DNA of 64,000 nt from Hymenolepis diminuta. Taxonomy: Eukaryota; Platyhelminthes; Cestoda; Cyclophyllidea; Hymenolepididae. Each line of letters opens with the position of its first letter. Position 1 is the first letter of the stretch. Where the stretch lies: assembly GCA_900708905.1 (NCBI GenBank), contig CAADRB010000008.1:3839033-3903032 (forward strand). The letters are read 5' to 3'. Below the pieces are notes generated by a model that was not told where the DNA came from, made no database searches, and saw nothing but the letters and a program-made list of their open reading frames with translations. Shown here piece by piece: positions 1 to 13,500 of the stretch. A program made the translations under genes and the position numbers.

Positions 1-3000
1 TTGGATCACCCTTAGTAATACAATGCTCATACATTCTAAGTACAATTTGTCTTTATATATTAGTAAATGGATACGTGAATATATGAGAGCGAAAATGGTT
101 TAGAAGGCTATGGAATATGAATTAACAGAATAGGATCAGAAGAAAGTGATATGAATTATGAATTAAAATAAAGTTAAAACACTTTTTTTAATTATAAAGT
201 CATTTAATTATCCGTTTAATACAAAGTAGAATACATTCTATACTCTAATGTAGTATACTATTCCGACTATCGGAGGCATACCTATGAGTGATAGGAAATT
301 GAGTGAGGAAAGGATAGGGAAATTTGATGTATGGAATCTGAGATTTTAACTTCTTCCCTCAGCTAGAAAGAATATATACTATTGAATTTTTATAAAATCG
401 TTTGATATGACCCGCAATATTTCCACTTTCAACGTTAAGGATGATGTTCTTATATGCGGCATTTATAAAACTTTTGAATTATTGAATCACAAATTTATAT
501 AATATAAGATCATGCTCAACGCTGAGCCTAACGAATCATGATCCTTTCGATAGTGAAAAGACATTGCCTTCTTACCTGCGAAGATTCGAATACCACTTCA
601 CTCTTCTTCATACTTCACTGCTTATGCTTGAATTTCCTTGAGGTAAAGACTAATGCCTTTAGAAATGTTATTGATAACTGATTGTGAAATGGTAGCCTAG
701 TCAAACCAAAAACTTCCTAGACATCTTGATGTATTTTCAAAAAGTTTTCCTTGTTCAAATTTAATACATTGGGAAAAATGACTGGGGTCTTCAAGTTAAT
801 TAAATCCATACACGAACTAAGACAATTAATAACGAAAAATGAAATCTAACAACATGCATTATAATAATGGATTCCATTTGTTTTTAGACAGGTCGCTTAA
901 TTGGAAATAAATAGTCCTTTAATGTATTATCTTTCTTATTTACAAGCCAAATATTTATTTCACATTTTTGAAAATATGGATTTGTTTAAATTTATATCAG
1001 AAATAAATTAAACGTAGAGAATTCAGGTGTTTATTTTTGTAGCAAAGATATGTTTTGAACTGGAGTAAGTCGAAGGGTTCGAAATTTAAAATCAAGATTT
1101 TTTTATAGATCCTCGTAATTTTTAGAGCTTAGAATAAACGGAAGGTTCAAATTGCAGTAAGCGCTGTTTTCTAAAGCAAAGCTTTACATTCTTTTGCATT
1201 TTTTAAATCTAGCATTTTATGATCGGATTCAAGTTTATTTGATTGAAGAATTTGCTAATGCTCAATTTTGAAAAATTACGACATTGAGTGATAGTTCTTC
1301 TCACAACTTTTGAGTTACATAGCCGTTATGACTGCATCCTTTCCATGACAAACATGAGAATGCTACTAGCTACTAGAGCTCACCCAAACTAAATACTAAT
1401 TTAATAAATAATTTCTCGCAGTCAGAAATTTTATCGATTAATTAAAACCTGACTTAACTTCAAATTATTAAGGGATCAGCAATCTTAAGGAAAAAATTGT
1501 GGATTTAATAGCGAAGAATTAAGTATATCATCGGTTCACCATGACTAAATATCAAGATTTCAACGGCAATAGAACAAAAAATTTATTTGAAATTTTGACC
1601 TATTTCGCATTCTAGAAGACACTATTAAAAATTGGATTACGGTTCAGACCATATATATATACATAGCATCAATGCGGGGATTTAATTTAAATTGAAATTA
1701 TAACCCGCCGATTAAGGACTTGTTTTTAATAAGGTGACTTAATTTTTTAAAAATTCGATTCCGATATTTATAAGTAATATACCGGAATCCAAAGTACTCA
1801 CTTGGTCAGTAAATTCACCACACTACTGATATGATTTTCCTCAGAAACCAAAACGACCTACATTGAAATTAAAAATCTGAAACGTTAGAACATGTAGACT
1901 TAAAGTGCAACACATAAAGCTAAAAGTGTTCGATACAATTTACCTTAAACTTTATTTAAATTTCCCGATAGATCTCAAATTTCAACCAATTCCACCCATT
2001 TAGATGCTTTCTCACGCTACAAGAATATTTTAGTTTGGCTTTGCCGTAGAAAGTAATAAAATAACATCAAATTTTAGCAAAATTAAAAACAAATTTTTAC
2101 ACAATAACTTCTCAAATATATGCATCTACATATTGAATACCAAAATTGGATTTTTGGTGAATACAATTTGTGAATTCTAAAAATTTACTTTATGAAATAT
2201 CGTGATTCTTTGGATAAATGGAGTATTGGCAAAAATTCCATTTTTCATTAATATCATAAATATCTGTTCAAAATAATGAAACATTTGTCATCATTTATAG
2301 GCCATCTAATTGAAAGGTCGCCCTAAGGATATGATTTGGACATGGCATTTATATATATCGATGGGGTATTTTCATAGGAAAGGTTTGGTAATTCTGAAAC
2401 TGGGAGGTCCAGACTCTGAAACTAACAAATCTTTTAAAATTCAAGTCGCGATCGGTACCACTTTTTTCAAATGACATTTAGGACTTGAAGATTTGGAAGT
2501 ATTCAATTCAGTTAAAGCTCCGAAGAGGAAGTTTCAGATGTGGCTTCTCAAAAGTGGAAGTCAGTATTTTTTTATCCGGCATTTCTCATATTGACTTAAA
2601 ATTCGTTTGATAGAAAAAGGAAGCTTACACTCAGAATTCAGCGCTTTCAGAAGATCTTTTGATCTAAAGAGCTGTTAATTGACAAAACGTATGATTTAAA
2701 AACAGTATTTGTAAATATTGATAATTGAGAATCAATTAGCTAAACAATCCGAGCTTATCAGTGAAAAATAAGTGATGATAATGTAACTATTGTAGCCTAT
2801 TTCATTTAACGGCCATTAAAAATCAATTATTTGTGGATTTAATCTCCTACCAAAGTCCACTATAAACCGTCTGCTCTATCAAATCTGGAAAATATAAGTA
2901 TGAAAACACTCCCTTATGAACTAAACAATATAACTGGAACTTCGGAATATTGTAAAATACTATGAAATAGTTAATAACCAAGATTAAAGCCAAGTAAATT

Positions 3001-3380
3001 TTGCTTCAATACGTGGTCTGCACGTCCATTTCCATTTTCTCGCATGATGGGTTATTTTACCGATTTCTAAAATTTGTAGTTTTTCTAAATACCAACATTG
3101 TTTTTAATTTGAATATTTATAAATATTTATTTAAAATAATGCTAAAAGATTTAAAAAGAAAGTAACTTGAAATTTGCGTTAGCCCTTAGTTTTTCGTATT
3201 TTTTAATGTTTAACATACAATAGATTTTCTGGTAAATTGCAACATTCTTAAGATTTTGAACTTCAAAAATTTTTAATTTTTAACCAATTCCTCTTAGTAT
3301 TACATCTCCACGCAATAATTATAAAAGCTTTATTAAGGTCTAATTTTTATATATTTAAAACCGCACACCCACGAGTTTAA
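1..3380. other. AT-rich intergenic DNA, nothing recognised
   Basis: No exon-like, RNA-like or transposon protein-like sequence was recognised on either strand. The composition is uniformly AT-rich with many short A/T runs, and open frames are all short. A small (TA) run occurs near 1651-1664. Confidence 0.5.
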
Positions 3381-3383
3381 CAA

Positions 3384-3474
3384 CCAATAGGAAAGGCGGA
3401 CATCTTCCGATTTTAGCTCAGTTAAGCAGATTGCAGCCAATAAAAATGGAGATGCTGATAGAATAAGTATAAAA
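3384..3474 (+). promoter_or_regulatory. Core promoter of the prohormone gene: CCAAT boxes and TATA box
   Basis: A canonical TATAAAA lies at 3468-3474, about 66 nt upstream of the predicted ATG at 3540. CCAAT pentamers occur at 3384-3388 and 3437-3441. If the TATA box is used, transcription would start near 3495-3505 and leave a 5' leader of about 40 nt. The boxes are seen directly; their use is inferred from their placement before a convincing gene. TATA-like strings are common in DNA this AT-rich, so position is the main support. Confidence 0.5.
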
Positions 3475-3539
3475 TTGCTAATATTTGAACTGAGAGATCA
3501 GTTGCGGAAAGTTGCGGACTTCTCATCAGTCTATACATA

Positions 3540-3588
3540 ATGGTCTATGCAAAAATTTACGGAAAGTTAGCTGTTGCATCAGTATTCT
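3540..3588 (+). CDS. Prohormone gene exon 1 (start codon and first half of signal peptide)
   Basis: The ATG at 3540 opens MVYAKIYGKLAVASVF plus the first base of the next codon. The exon ends at a strong donor, GTGAGTAAA. Reading through without splicing gives a stop within two codons (GAG TAA), which supports splicing here. Confidence 0.7.
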
Positions 3589-5220
3589 GTGAGTAAAACC
3601 GCCTTATATTTAATTTTAAAATTGGAAATTGTGAATATATTATCACTGAATATTTTTTTATAAGCATGAAAGTTAAAAAATGGCTTTATATTTTAATTGT
3701 TTATAGAGAAGTTTGCATACAGAAATTTCATGTTTATTTTATTGTTATTTTTCAGTTGTTATTTTGTGCACTTCAGTCAGTCCGTCATCAGGGGTAAGTT
3801 TGTCAGTGTTATCCCAATATTTACTAACTTAATAAAATCAATAAATAATGAAAAGTAATATTAAAAATTTTTCAAAAACATGTTTTAATTTCTTATGAAA
3901 TTCTGTTTGAATTTCATTTCTGTAATGCAAAATGTTATTTAAATTTATATCCAAACTTTTTTGTTTATATTCGATTTAATTTATCCATCCAGTTCGCATC
4001 TCTTATCTGCTAGACTTTCACATTTAAAAGTCTGAAAAATAATGTATTAGGTTATACTCCTTATACTAAATCAATGAAAGTATTTGAGGGAAGAGTTCGA
4101 AATAAGTTTCTTGTAACATACTGAAATAGGCCACTAAAAAAATACAATCAAAACTGAATTACTAAAGTCTAATATTTTCGATCTTTTATTGCATGAAAAA
4201 ACAATTTCAATTTTAATTAATGCAATTTGTGTTACAAAATTAAATAATTAATTGCTTATTTCAAATTAAGTCCGAAAACTTATTAATAATGATAGTATGT
4301 ATAAAACCATTCGCATTTTCATGAAATACTGCGAAAAATTTCATTTCCGTCCTAAGTAAAATTTCAATTATCACTTCTGAAACGCGGTTTGAATTACTAA
4401 TTCAATTGATATGTTTTGTCGGTTTCTTATGTTGTGTACTTACTACCTAACTATTTATATATTTGTTTAAAACTGATACGGATTCCATTTTGCTCGAATA
4501 ATATTTTGGACATCCATCTCACCATTATAATGATTTTCCTCAGCTCCTTTCAAGACTATATTTGGGGAAAACAAAGCCTGTCAATGTGTAGTCAACTTTT
4601 AAGTTTAAAAATTAAAAATTAAGTCATAATAATTTTATTTTAAATACTAATTCCTTACCATAACTAGATCCGAACCTTTTTAGATTACATGTCTCGTGAG
4701 TATATATATTTATGTATTTCAAAAGAATTAAATTATGTAAATATGTATAAATTGGAAGGTATATTTTATTAAAATACATAAGCCCTTTTAACATGCAAAA
4801 GTTATGGCTGGATCATAATTTTAATATTAATGATTTAAATTTTAACAGTTTTGTAAGAGCTACTTGAAGATTTTGATTTTATAACTGCATCTGAAGTGAA
4901 TTTAAAATTAAATAAAGTATAATTATATGTTGAAAAATTTTTAATCTATTTAATGTTATTTTGCTTATTCAATTGTTTATAATTTCTAGAACGTTCTAAA
5001 AGATAGAGGATACATTCCATCTCAAGAAACTGGGTTCTTATCTCCCAGTGCCTTGGAAGTTCTATCTTCCTATGAAGATGACTTATTAAAAGACGTGGAT
5101 GACTTTCCAAAGGATGAACTTTTGAAACTTCTGAAGGAATTGTCACAACACCGAACAACTAAAAGAGCACTTGATTATCTTTATGGAGGTGTCAGGTATC
5201 GCAAGCGCCGTGTTGTGTAA
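3540..5220 (+). CDS. Candidate neuropeptide/peptide-hormone precursor, three exons, complete
   Basis: Exons at 3540-3588, 3756-3793 and 4990-5220 join in phase into about 105 residues. The donors are GTGAGT (3589) and GTAAGT (3794); the acceptors are ttttcag (3755) and tttctag (4989). The first intron splits the signal peptide, whose hydrophobic core is LAVASVFFVILCTSV followed by a small-residue cleavage region (SPSSG). Next comes an acidic, Leu-rich, probably helical spacer (residues about 30-83) and a dibasic KR. The 11-residue peptide ALDYLYGGVRY follows, then RKRR and a two-residue tail. No Gly precedes RKRR, so the peptide would not be C-terminally amidated. The gene has its own TATA box and poly(A) signal. 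I do not recognise the family. The ending does not match the RFamide, NPF, RYamide or allatostatin types. A secreted protein with furin-like sites is an alternative. The gene structure is more certain than the role. Confidence 0.72.
3756..3793 (+). CDS. Prohormone gene exon 2 (second half of signal peptide)
   Basis: This 38-nt exon begins after a T-rich tract ending ttttcag and ends at GGG|GTAAGT. It completes the hydrophobic core (VILCTSV) and adds the polar SPSSG segment around the likely signal-peptidase site. It enters with two bases of the split codon and leaves in phase 0, matching both neighbours. Confidence 0.65.
4990..5220 (+). CDS. Prohormone gene exon 3 (spacer, mature peptide, stop)
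   Basis: This 231-nt exon starts after tttctag and ends in TAA at 5218-5220. It carries the acidic spacer (SSYEDDLL, KDVDDFPKDELLKLLKEL), the KR site, the candidate peptide ALDYLYGGVRY and the RKRR site. Its GC content is visibly higher than its flanks. The opposite strand also has an open frame here (4946-5158), which I regard as a shadow. Confidence 0.75.
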   Translation, partial: NVLKDRGYIPSQETGFLSPSALEVLSSYEDDLLKDVDDFPKDELLKLLKELSQHRTTKRALDYLYGGVRYRKRRVV

Positions 5221-5285
5221 ACGCTACTTATTTTATTTTAAGTATCCGACTGTTCGTTTTCAATTATGGTCATCGTCATTTATGT

Positions 5286-5291
5286 AATAAA
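5286..5291 (+). terminator. Poly(A) signal of the prohormone gene
   Basis: A perfect AATAAA lies 66 nt after the stop codon, a typical distance for a short 3' UTR. It is the first such hexamer after the stop. Confidence 0.55.
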
Positions 5292-7498
5292 TACACTCTG
5301 ATATTTACAAATAACCAGTTACTTACCATTTATTTTTAATAATTATTTAAATTTATTTTGCGTATATTCGAAATATATTTTAAACTAAAAATATTTTATT
5401 AATTTAAAATGGGTGATAATTAAATCTCTTTGACAATCATGGAAAATTTTGTCATATGTGACTGTTATCATTTCCTAACTCTGGTACTTTATCTGGCCGT
5501 ACCAATGAACGCTTTTATCTTAGAATTTAAAAATATATCTTGGATAGTTGTCAGTTCAGTTAAAATGCAACAAACAAGGACATCATGTGACCAATCGCAC
5601 AAAAATGTAAATCCTTAAAAGGCAGAAGTGATATATCATCCACATATCATAATATTATCAATATTATGGTGCAACAAAGTTCGTTGTAAATTACTAAAAA
5701 GAGAAAGCAGAAGTAACGAATAACAGTGTACATTTATCTAACCTGGGCGTAAAATAATTTATTATAATATAATTAGCCCAAATCTGCCTGCCCACTCCTA
5801 CGAAGATATTAGTAAAAAAATGTAATGTATTCTGTTTTACCAACAAAAAGGGATATTCAGTAATACAATTCGAATACAAATGCCAAAATCAAACTTTGTT
5901 AGGTAGAACAAACAAGCTTATTCAGCGATAGCATTGTTGATGAAATGATGGTTAATCCTTTTGAAATATTAAAACAATATTCCACTATTAATATTCCAAC
6001 TTATATAATCAGGCTTTAAGGTTGCAGAAATATAAAAACGAAGTTTTCAGTTAAAACAAAAAAAAATTTTAAAGACGACAGTGAAAGCGAACGAAATGAA
6101 ATTTTTGAATCAATTTATGAGAAAATGCACCTTTAGCCAAAGTGGGTTTACAGATAACTAATACCCTTAAAATATGAAAGTTAACGCCTGCGATCAAGAA
6201 ACTAACTTTGTGCGCATTAAAATAAATCAATCTTTTGATTGTTTAACTGAAATTGCATTAATTTGTCTAAACATATATAAATTTTTAAAATAAAACTGGA
6301 TTTAGCTCAAGGTCATTGAAATAAAGCATCAACGTGCATGGTGACCAAAACAACCTTTAATACTATTTACAATAGAATGCACACTTTTCACAAATAAAAT
6401 TAGGTATAAACGCAAAGTGTTTCGATTTTGAAATTGTGAACTTAACCTCGAGGATGAATGACATTTCTAATCATTTCAACATTACCAAAGAAAGTGTACT
6501 AGACAATAATCGCCGGATAGAAACGAAAAGTCTTTTGTCAAGAACATAAATGCATAATTTTTTATCTTATTATTTATTTTTTATAAAATCTGCTGATATT
6601 AGAGAACTTTATATTTATTGGTTCAGAAATGCGCAGATGTTTAGTAAAAAAGCAGCACCTAAGGTTATTATAAGTTTTGGAGTATTTCAGTCTTATTTTC
6701 GCCTTTATTACTTTGTAGACAAAATAATATTCATGTAATTTTTTATTTATAGTGTCTAGTCAACTTAGTGCGAAACTGTTCTTAACAAAGAAATTGTTTA
6801 AATTATATAATTTTTACACTGTAGTATTTAAACATAAATGCGATTTCAAAAATACCTATTTTAATAGCATTTTTAACAACAATATAAATATATACTTGTA
6901 AATATCAGGAAGGTCCATAGATATAGCCTAAAAGATGGCACACACGCACCTATAATAAATTCACGGAGGAAAAATCTTAAAGCTCGCTGAAGACAATGCT
7001 TCAAAGAATGTGAGCCAATAGGTTAGTAATCAATAATTGAGTTTAATAGATCATTGCAGCTCATACAGAGTTAATTCTAATGAGCTCTGCAGTATTAAAG
7101 TATGCTCCGGGTTGGAAGAAGGGACAAGTAACTGATGACCTTGGTAACTTAACCGGTCAGTAAGTTATTAAGATTACAGACCAAAGCTTACTCAATAACC
7201 AGGAAATTAAGCCATATTTGAATTTTAATATACCAAAATTTTGAACGGTGTGCCGTAACTCATATTAAAATAAAGAATTCGATATCTCAGAACTAAAATT
7301 TTGATGCCTCTTAATCTGATACTGAACATGAGTTTGGCAAGAAAAAAAAGCAAAAAATAGATTATGAATTCTACCAGGAATTATGTTTTGCAATATCCTT
7401 ATTTAGAGCAGAAATTATACATGTGGATTCGGAATATTATCGATATTTTTCGCTTGAAAGTGAGAGGAGAAAGAACGACCACAACGAACATAGAAATC

Positions 7499-7516
7499 AT
7501 TTGCCAGCTGGCAAAT
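7499..7516. repeat. Perfect 18-nt palindrome centred on CAGCTG
   Basis: The sequence ATTTGCCAGCTGGCAAAT is its own reverse complement. The core is an E-box (CAGCTG), and each half holds the half-site TTTGCC. No gene is visible nearby, so a regulatory role is speculative. Confidence 0.6.
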
Positions 7517-10500
7517 TTCTCCTTTCAATAGATGAATGCTATAGGAATTATGTAAAATTTAAAAATTCTGTAAAAATTCGTCGTTCAGATTCTACCTAAG
7601 AAAAAAATGAAAGTAAGAAAAGGAAGAACTTCAATCTGAGAGAGCAGAAGACCTGATAATTTTGAAAATCGAATGAATTAGGGTTCTTTTGGGTCCCCAA
7701 CTCTCATTTCTACCTACTCTGTTGTTTAAACGTTTCTCCATGATGAAAAATTGTACGGATATTTGACATATCAATAGGAAATAAAGATAGGTTCAAAATC
7801 ATGTTTTCATGATTTGTATAAGTATCTAGTACCTGAGATATCTTTCCGTAGTCAGCTATCGATTGCCAATGACGTATTGAAATGCAAACCTAATCGTGAC
7901 TATTGAACTCCCATATGATGACTCTAGACGTCTTTATGAACAACAAATTCCTCTTTATAATTCTCTAACAACCACACATTTATCGTCAAACTCCCATCAG
8001 TTCGCCGCTGCTTAAAAATATATTTAACCAGTTTTTGCCTAAGAGGCCCTCAAATATCTTGGTATAAACTATCTCAGTTTTCACAACACATCTCTCGCAA
8101 TTTTAAACCGGATTCTCCTGCACTTTTCGTCTATCTGCAGCACCTCTCCCTCCCCATTGGTTTTTATCCAGAACAAATATGCCAACTTCTGCTTCCGTCA
8201 TCCTTTCTCTTTTATTCACTCCACTACTTCTTAAAAAAATAATTTCCTTATTTTGTATTTTGTTCTCTTCACACTCTTTATGACTTCCCATACAATAGGA
8301 CCTGCATTTATCCACCAACCAAATTACATCAGAAAGGACAAATTATTGATAAATTTCCAACACTCTTATCAATACAAGCGTACTTTGAGGCCACACAGAA
8401 ATAGGAAAAAGTAGAAAGAGGAAAAGGAAAATTTGTTGTTTGTCTCTCTTATTCTCAACATGCATTCATTCCATTCTTTTCCTTTCCATGTGCACGCCAA
8501 ACGCGTGTGAATAAATTCAAGAATATGTATTGTTATTAAGTTAAAATAGTAAGGAAATAACTAGCAGATCGTTGTTACCTTCTCTTGCATTCTGTTAAAT
8601 TATGACATTCAACAAGGTAAAATACGCTTCGAAATTCTGCATTTATCTATTAGATAACTACTTTTGTTTTATTAATAAATTTAAGCGGCAATTTCTAACA
8701 ATAAATATCCAAAGCAATTGTCGGGATTCATTGACTGCAAATTATAGTGGTAGTTTCGTATTCAATTACAGCTAATAATTTTTAAAACATGAAGGACATG
8801 TGTGCAAATTATATCCTAAAAAGAAAATAAATAAAAATTATTTCTTATTAACTTATAAATAACCAATCAGGAAGTATAAATACGCTTACCGCTTAGTGTT
8901 TTTAACACCAATGCTTCCCCTTTTCCAGTTCTATTTCACATATCAAATAGACAAATTTTAAAAACAAATCCCAGTTAAGAGTTAAAAGGAGAATTATATA
9001 GACATGAAAATCTTTCTCAGTTCACCCTAAATGCTTCCATCTTCCCATTATCTTATTAAAACTGAGGGACAAATAGAACACGAAACTGATTCGTGGTTAA
9101 AACTAAATAAATAGTAGTGTAAAAATATCTTTGAAGACAGCAAAATGGAATGTATAGGTCTGCATGATTCTCAGTTCAAATTTTCGTTGAAAATGATTGC
9201 TATTCAAGGAACTCCAAATTCTGAATTAAGAAGAATTTGCGTCAGAATAGTGAAACATGTTCAAATGTGCACGGAAGGAAATACAGTGCATTGTGGCTAT
9301 TAAAGGCATACAAAATCTGAAAGTGTTACATTACAGAAAATAATATTTTCCCAAAACAATTCTTAAATGTAAGATTCTTTATTTTCCACCTTTTAAGTCC
9401 TTCTTCATTTAATTCCCTTTTATTCAAACGATTTTACTTACATTACGATCGTGAATGGCGAGTGGGATAAATCGACGTATCGATACGAAAATTTGCGTCT
9501 TGTGTTGATATAGTGGTTTGGGTCGTTTTGCATTGTGGTGCTGTCGGGTCGTATTTGTGACTAGTGTAAAGGCTTAGAGAATCCAAGAGACTAAATTTTA
9601 GAAAACCAACTAGGGGCCCATTGCAGATCAGTTGTTGATGGTCCTTACGTTGAATTGCATGTAACTCCTCGATGATGCATTAACCAAACTCGAATTTGAA
9701 TAATTGATTTTTCATAAAATCCAAAAGCTTAAATATGGAAATAAACTCCTAAATTTTGAAAAAAAAATAATATTTCTTCATTAAGAAAGCATTAAATACA
9801 CTCAAAAGCGTAAGAAATACCAAATAATAAGGGGATGGCTGTGCGTGTTAAAAGTGTTTAAAACTAGACCATGTTAAAGCACCCTTAAAAAATACCATTC
9901 TGGAAGGAAACTGCACAGACATTATTGTTATAGAGTTATAAAAAGGCTTAACATTTTAAGGCAATCCTAGGAGGGTTCAATCAATCCACATATCCCTCAA
10001 ACAAGAACGATTAAAAAGGATAGAAAGGTAACATTCTTAACAAGAAAGCTCATTTATAAATTGATGTTTTAATTTTTTGGTTCTACTAAAACTAAGTTAA
10101 TAAAACAATAGTGCTTTAGTTTTAACTGGATTATATTAAAAATATTGCTATATGACGTGAAGTTTGTTGTAAAAGCTGCTGAAGGGTAGAACTTCTGTCA
10201 GTTAGAGAAACTCTACTCTCCAAGTTAACTTTTAATTGAATCTCTTAGTTGTAGTGCCTTTTCTAATCCTAAATTGGGAAACTCGCCTCCCTGTTCTTGT
10301 ACAAAGTAAATCGATTTGAATGGTAAACTCAAATTTAAGTAAAATATTATTTAAATATTTTTACAAAGCTGGAATCCCATTAAAGGGAAAAAGTAGACAT
10401 CCGTTTTCCTCAATTAAAAAAGGTAATGTTTGAATTAGAGATTAAATATTTATTAAAATGAAACCCAATACAAATGAAACTGAAGAATGAAGAGCAAAGA

Positions 10501-13500
10501 AGAGGGAGAAAAGGCGTATTTGCTAAGAGTGCAAATAACAGGTTTATGAAGAAGACAGATGCATAATGCTCATTGTAAAGCTTAAAGAAATAAACTGCTT
10601 TATATTCCACAAGACTGATAGTTCGAGCACGTACCTTCTAAGCCCGAAAATGACTAATTCATTAAAAACCCCCAATTTTGAGAGGACTGCTCTTTTCTGA
10701 CGATGAGCTGATAAATGAGCAAAATTACCTTAAATCAGGTTTACTTAAATATGCATTCGTTACATTTTACAGTGATTTTTGAAAACGATAATGGCTCTAA
10801 TTTAAAATATATTATCATTAATTATTTGATGAAGCTTATGTCTTGTCTCTAGTCTTAAATGACATTCATAATAAATAATGCCAATTTATATTAGATCAGA
10901 TGTAATTGTTAGAAACATTAATTAGATACAAGCCAAATTTGACCCTAAAACAATTGCTACATGTATAAATTCTTATCATTTTAATGTAGATTTCGGGGTT
11001 AGAGAAGTGACTGTCGATTCTGAACATAATGCTTTTAAAATTTTTAAAAGAAAAGTGTAATCCATTAAATCTTTTACAGACACGAAAACATCTTAAACAA
11101 AAATGACAGGTGCGTGAAAAAAATCAAATTTGGAGAATTTGAAATGGACGAAAAAATGGAATTTGAATAGAATTAAAATATATTTTAAGCATACATTTAG
11201 ATATCAAGGTATTATTTTAATTTCAAAACTGTTTTCCTTCATTGACCGATGCTAGCCAGTGTCAGTGTGTCGGTTATCATTACTAAATGTGCATCCGCAA
11301 GCAGATAACTCCTGCTGAAATCAATTTTGAAACTTGTTTACGTTGTTTTTTATTTTTATTTTATGTCACTTTGCATCACATCGATAAATTGGGCCAAATA
11401 ATCTAATCGATTTGCAACTCATATTTATTTCCATCATTCAAACAACGTAATTGTTACTCCACTTTCATCTCACATCATCTGCAGCCCTTAAATTAATATA
11501 AAAACTTCATTTATTTCCGTTACAATGGGCTTTATTTCCTCTCCTTGCGTTTCCAACAAGCATAAGGACGTTGTGAAATCATTTTCCTTATCTGCTATTA
11601 ATTATTGATGTTATTCTTTCTGTGATAAATGATGACCTTGAACACCGTGAAAACAATGACTAGTGTAAATTAAATTTGATAGAAGAGACCGGAGTGGGCC
11701 TGCCAGTCAAATGTTAGGTTTTTTTCGTATGCACTTTTTCTCCTCAGCAATCGACTCATATCAAGACAAAAATTAGAAAACACCTTTATTTTTTAGTAAG
11801 TAAAGCCAAAATATTGACAGCATTTTTCCCTATTCAAACTTGAGTATTACTTAATTTGAGAGTGTGATTTAAGTAGAATATACTGAAACCTAAATTTGTA
11901 AAAGATCAATAACCATCTATGCATTACTAGTTAAGTGGATGATCAAACGTGCCGAATACTTTTGGTCAACAAGATAGTTGGAAAAACAGAAGTCCCAACT
12001 TAATGCTATTAACACGAATTCCATTATAGACTTTAAGACTTCATAAAAGGATTTTGCTACAAACTACAAAGTTCTGCCTTTGAAGTTGTCAAAACTATTC
12101 AGTAAAAGTACAAAAAGTCTTCTCAAACTCCAATAAATAAATCATTAAATTTGTATTGCGATGGAGTAACTAATCAAAAAATCAAATCATTTGCCAGTTT
12201 TGTATAATATTTATCTAGCATGATTTTTAATTACTATTTATAACTGTGAGGGCCGATTAAAGTAAGTGAAGAATTTCACTTCCACCATAAATTCTGAATA
12301 TTTTATCCTTGAAATTGTATCGTTAGAGCGCTCTTTAATATTGCAAGATTACTATAAACCTGTTGACATTTCTTTCTGATATAAATTATTTCATAGTCTA
12401 TCAAAATTTCGAGGTTGAAATATGTTGGGGCTAGGATCACCAAACCACCGAAAGTGAAGTCTCTGGTATACCAGAATAAGTCAGTTTAGATGAGGCATTT
12501 GTAAATAATCTTATTAGCAATATTCGTAATGCTCATAAGTTACGATCAACAGTTAACCAATCAGCCAACCGAGTAGTTGGTTATGACACTCTGATTCACT
12601 GATATCTTTTTAAAGTCCTGGATAGGTAGGTAAGACCATTATAGATACTTCTATTAAAGCGAGCTTCATTACTTAATAGGAAAAGTATAAAATTATTATT
12701 TATTATAGAAATTCATCAATAAATTGATTCTTTACTATTCAAAACATAAATGCCTGTGAATCGCATCATATCTGTAGACTTCATAGGGTTAAATTAATGT
12801 ATTTTAGCATACATATCTTTACGAATAACGAATAAAGTAACTCAAGTTGGAAGATTTTAATTGTTATTTTTTCTAAACAGATACTACATGTGGTTTTATT
12901 TTGATAATACCACGTGATTTAATCAAGAAGATAGTAAAACATTACTGTTTTAATTACTCATTTCTATTAAGTATTAACGTATTGTATCATCCTTAATTGG
13001 ATATGACCTTGGAATTAAATTTATTCTATTCACCAAACATCTGTTTTTTAAGGAACACTTTAGTCGTTTCCACAGCAGTCTTTAATATCGTTTTTCTTTC
13101 AACTTCTATCGTTGCAGATATTTACCAGATAAAGGGTTAAAATGTATCAAAATTGTTTCTGTTCCTAATTTAATTCAAAGAAAAGCGAAGTACAAATGCG
13201 CAACGCCTGATTATTTGTCCTTATTCAATTTATAAACAAATTCTATCCACTTGTGACTGCACGGTTTTTATAATAATAAAATCTTACATGAGGCGAAAAC
13301 ACCAACTGCATATTATGTATTCATTAGCTTTCTAGCATTCACATGAAGCCCAAAAAATGTCACTATAATTAGATGCCATTATATTATAAAGGTCAAATTT
13401 ATTACTCAGAGGAATATGAAGAAATATCTCAGTTAAGTATTTCGAAATAGGTAAAAGTAAATGACAGAGGATCGGATAGGAAAATGTAGTCGGTCCATAA

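Noticed and set aside
4946..5158. Minus-strand frame opposite prohormone exon 3
   Set aside because: Antisense shadow; the plus strand has splice sites, a signal peptide, cleavage sites, a TATA box and a poly(A) signal.
8103..8318. 71-codon minus-strand frame, possibly a family 1 fragment because of its CT-rich + strand
   Set aside because: None of the ordered family 1 blocks is present and no protein motif is recognised.
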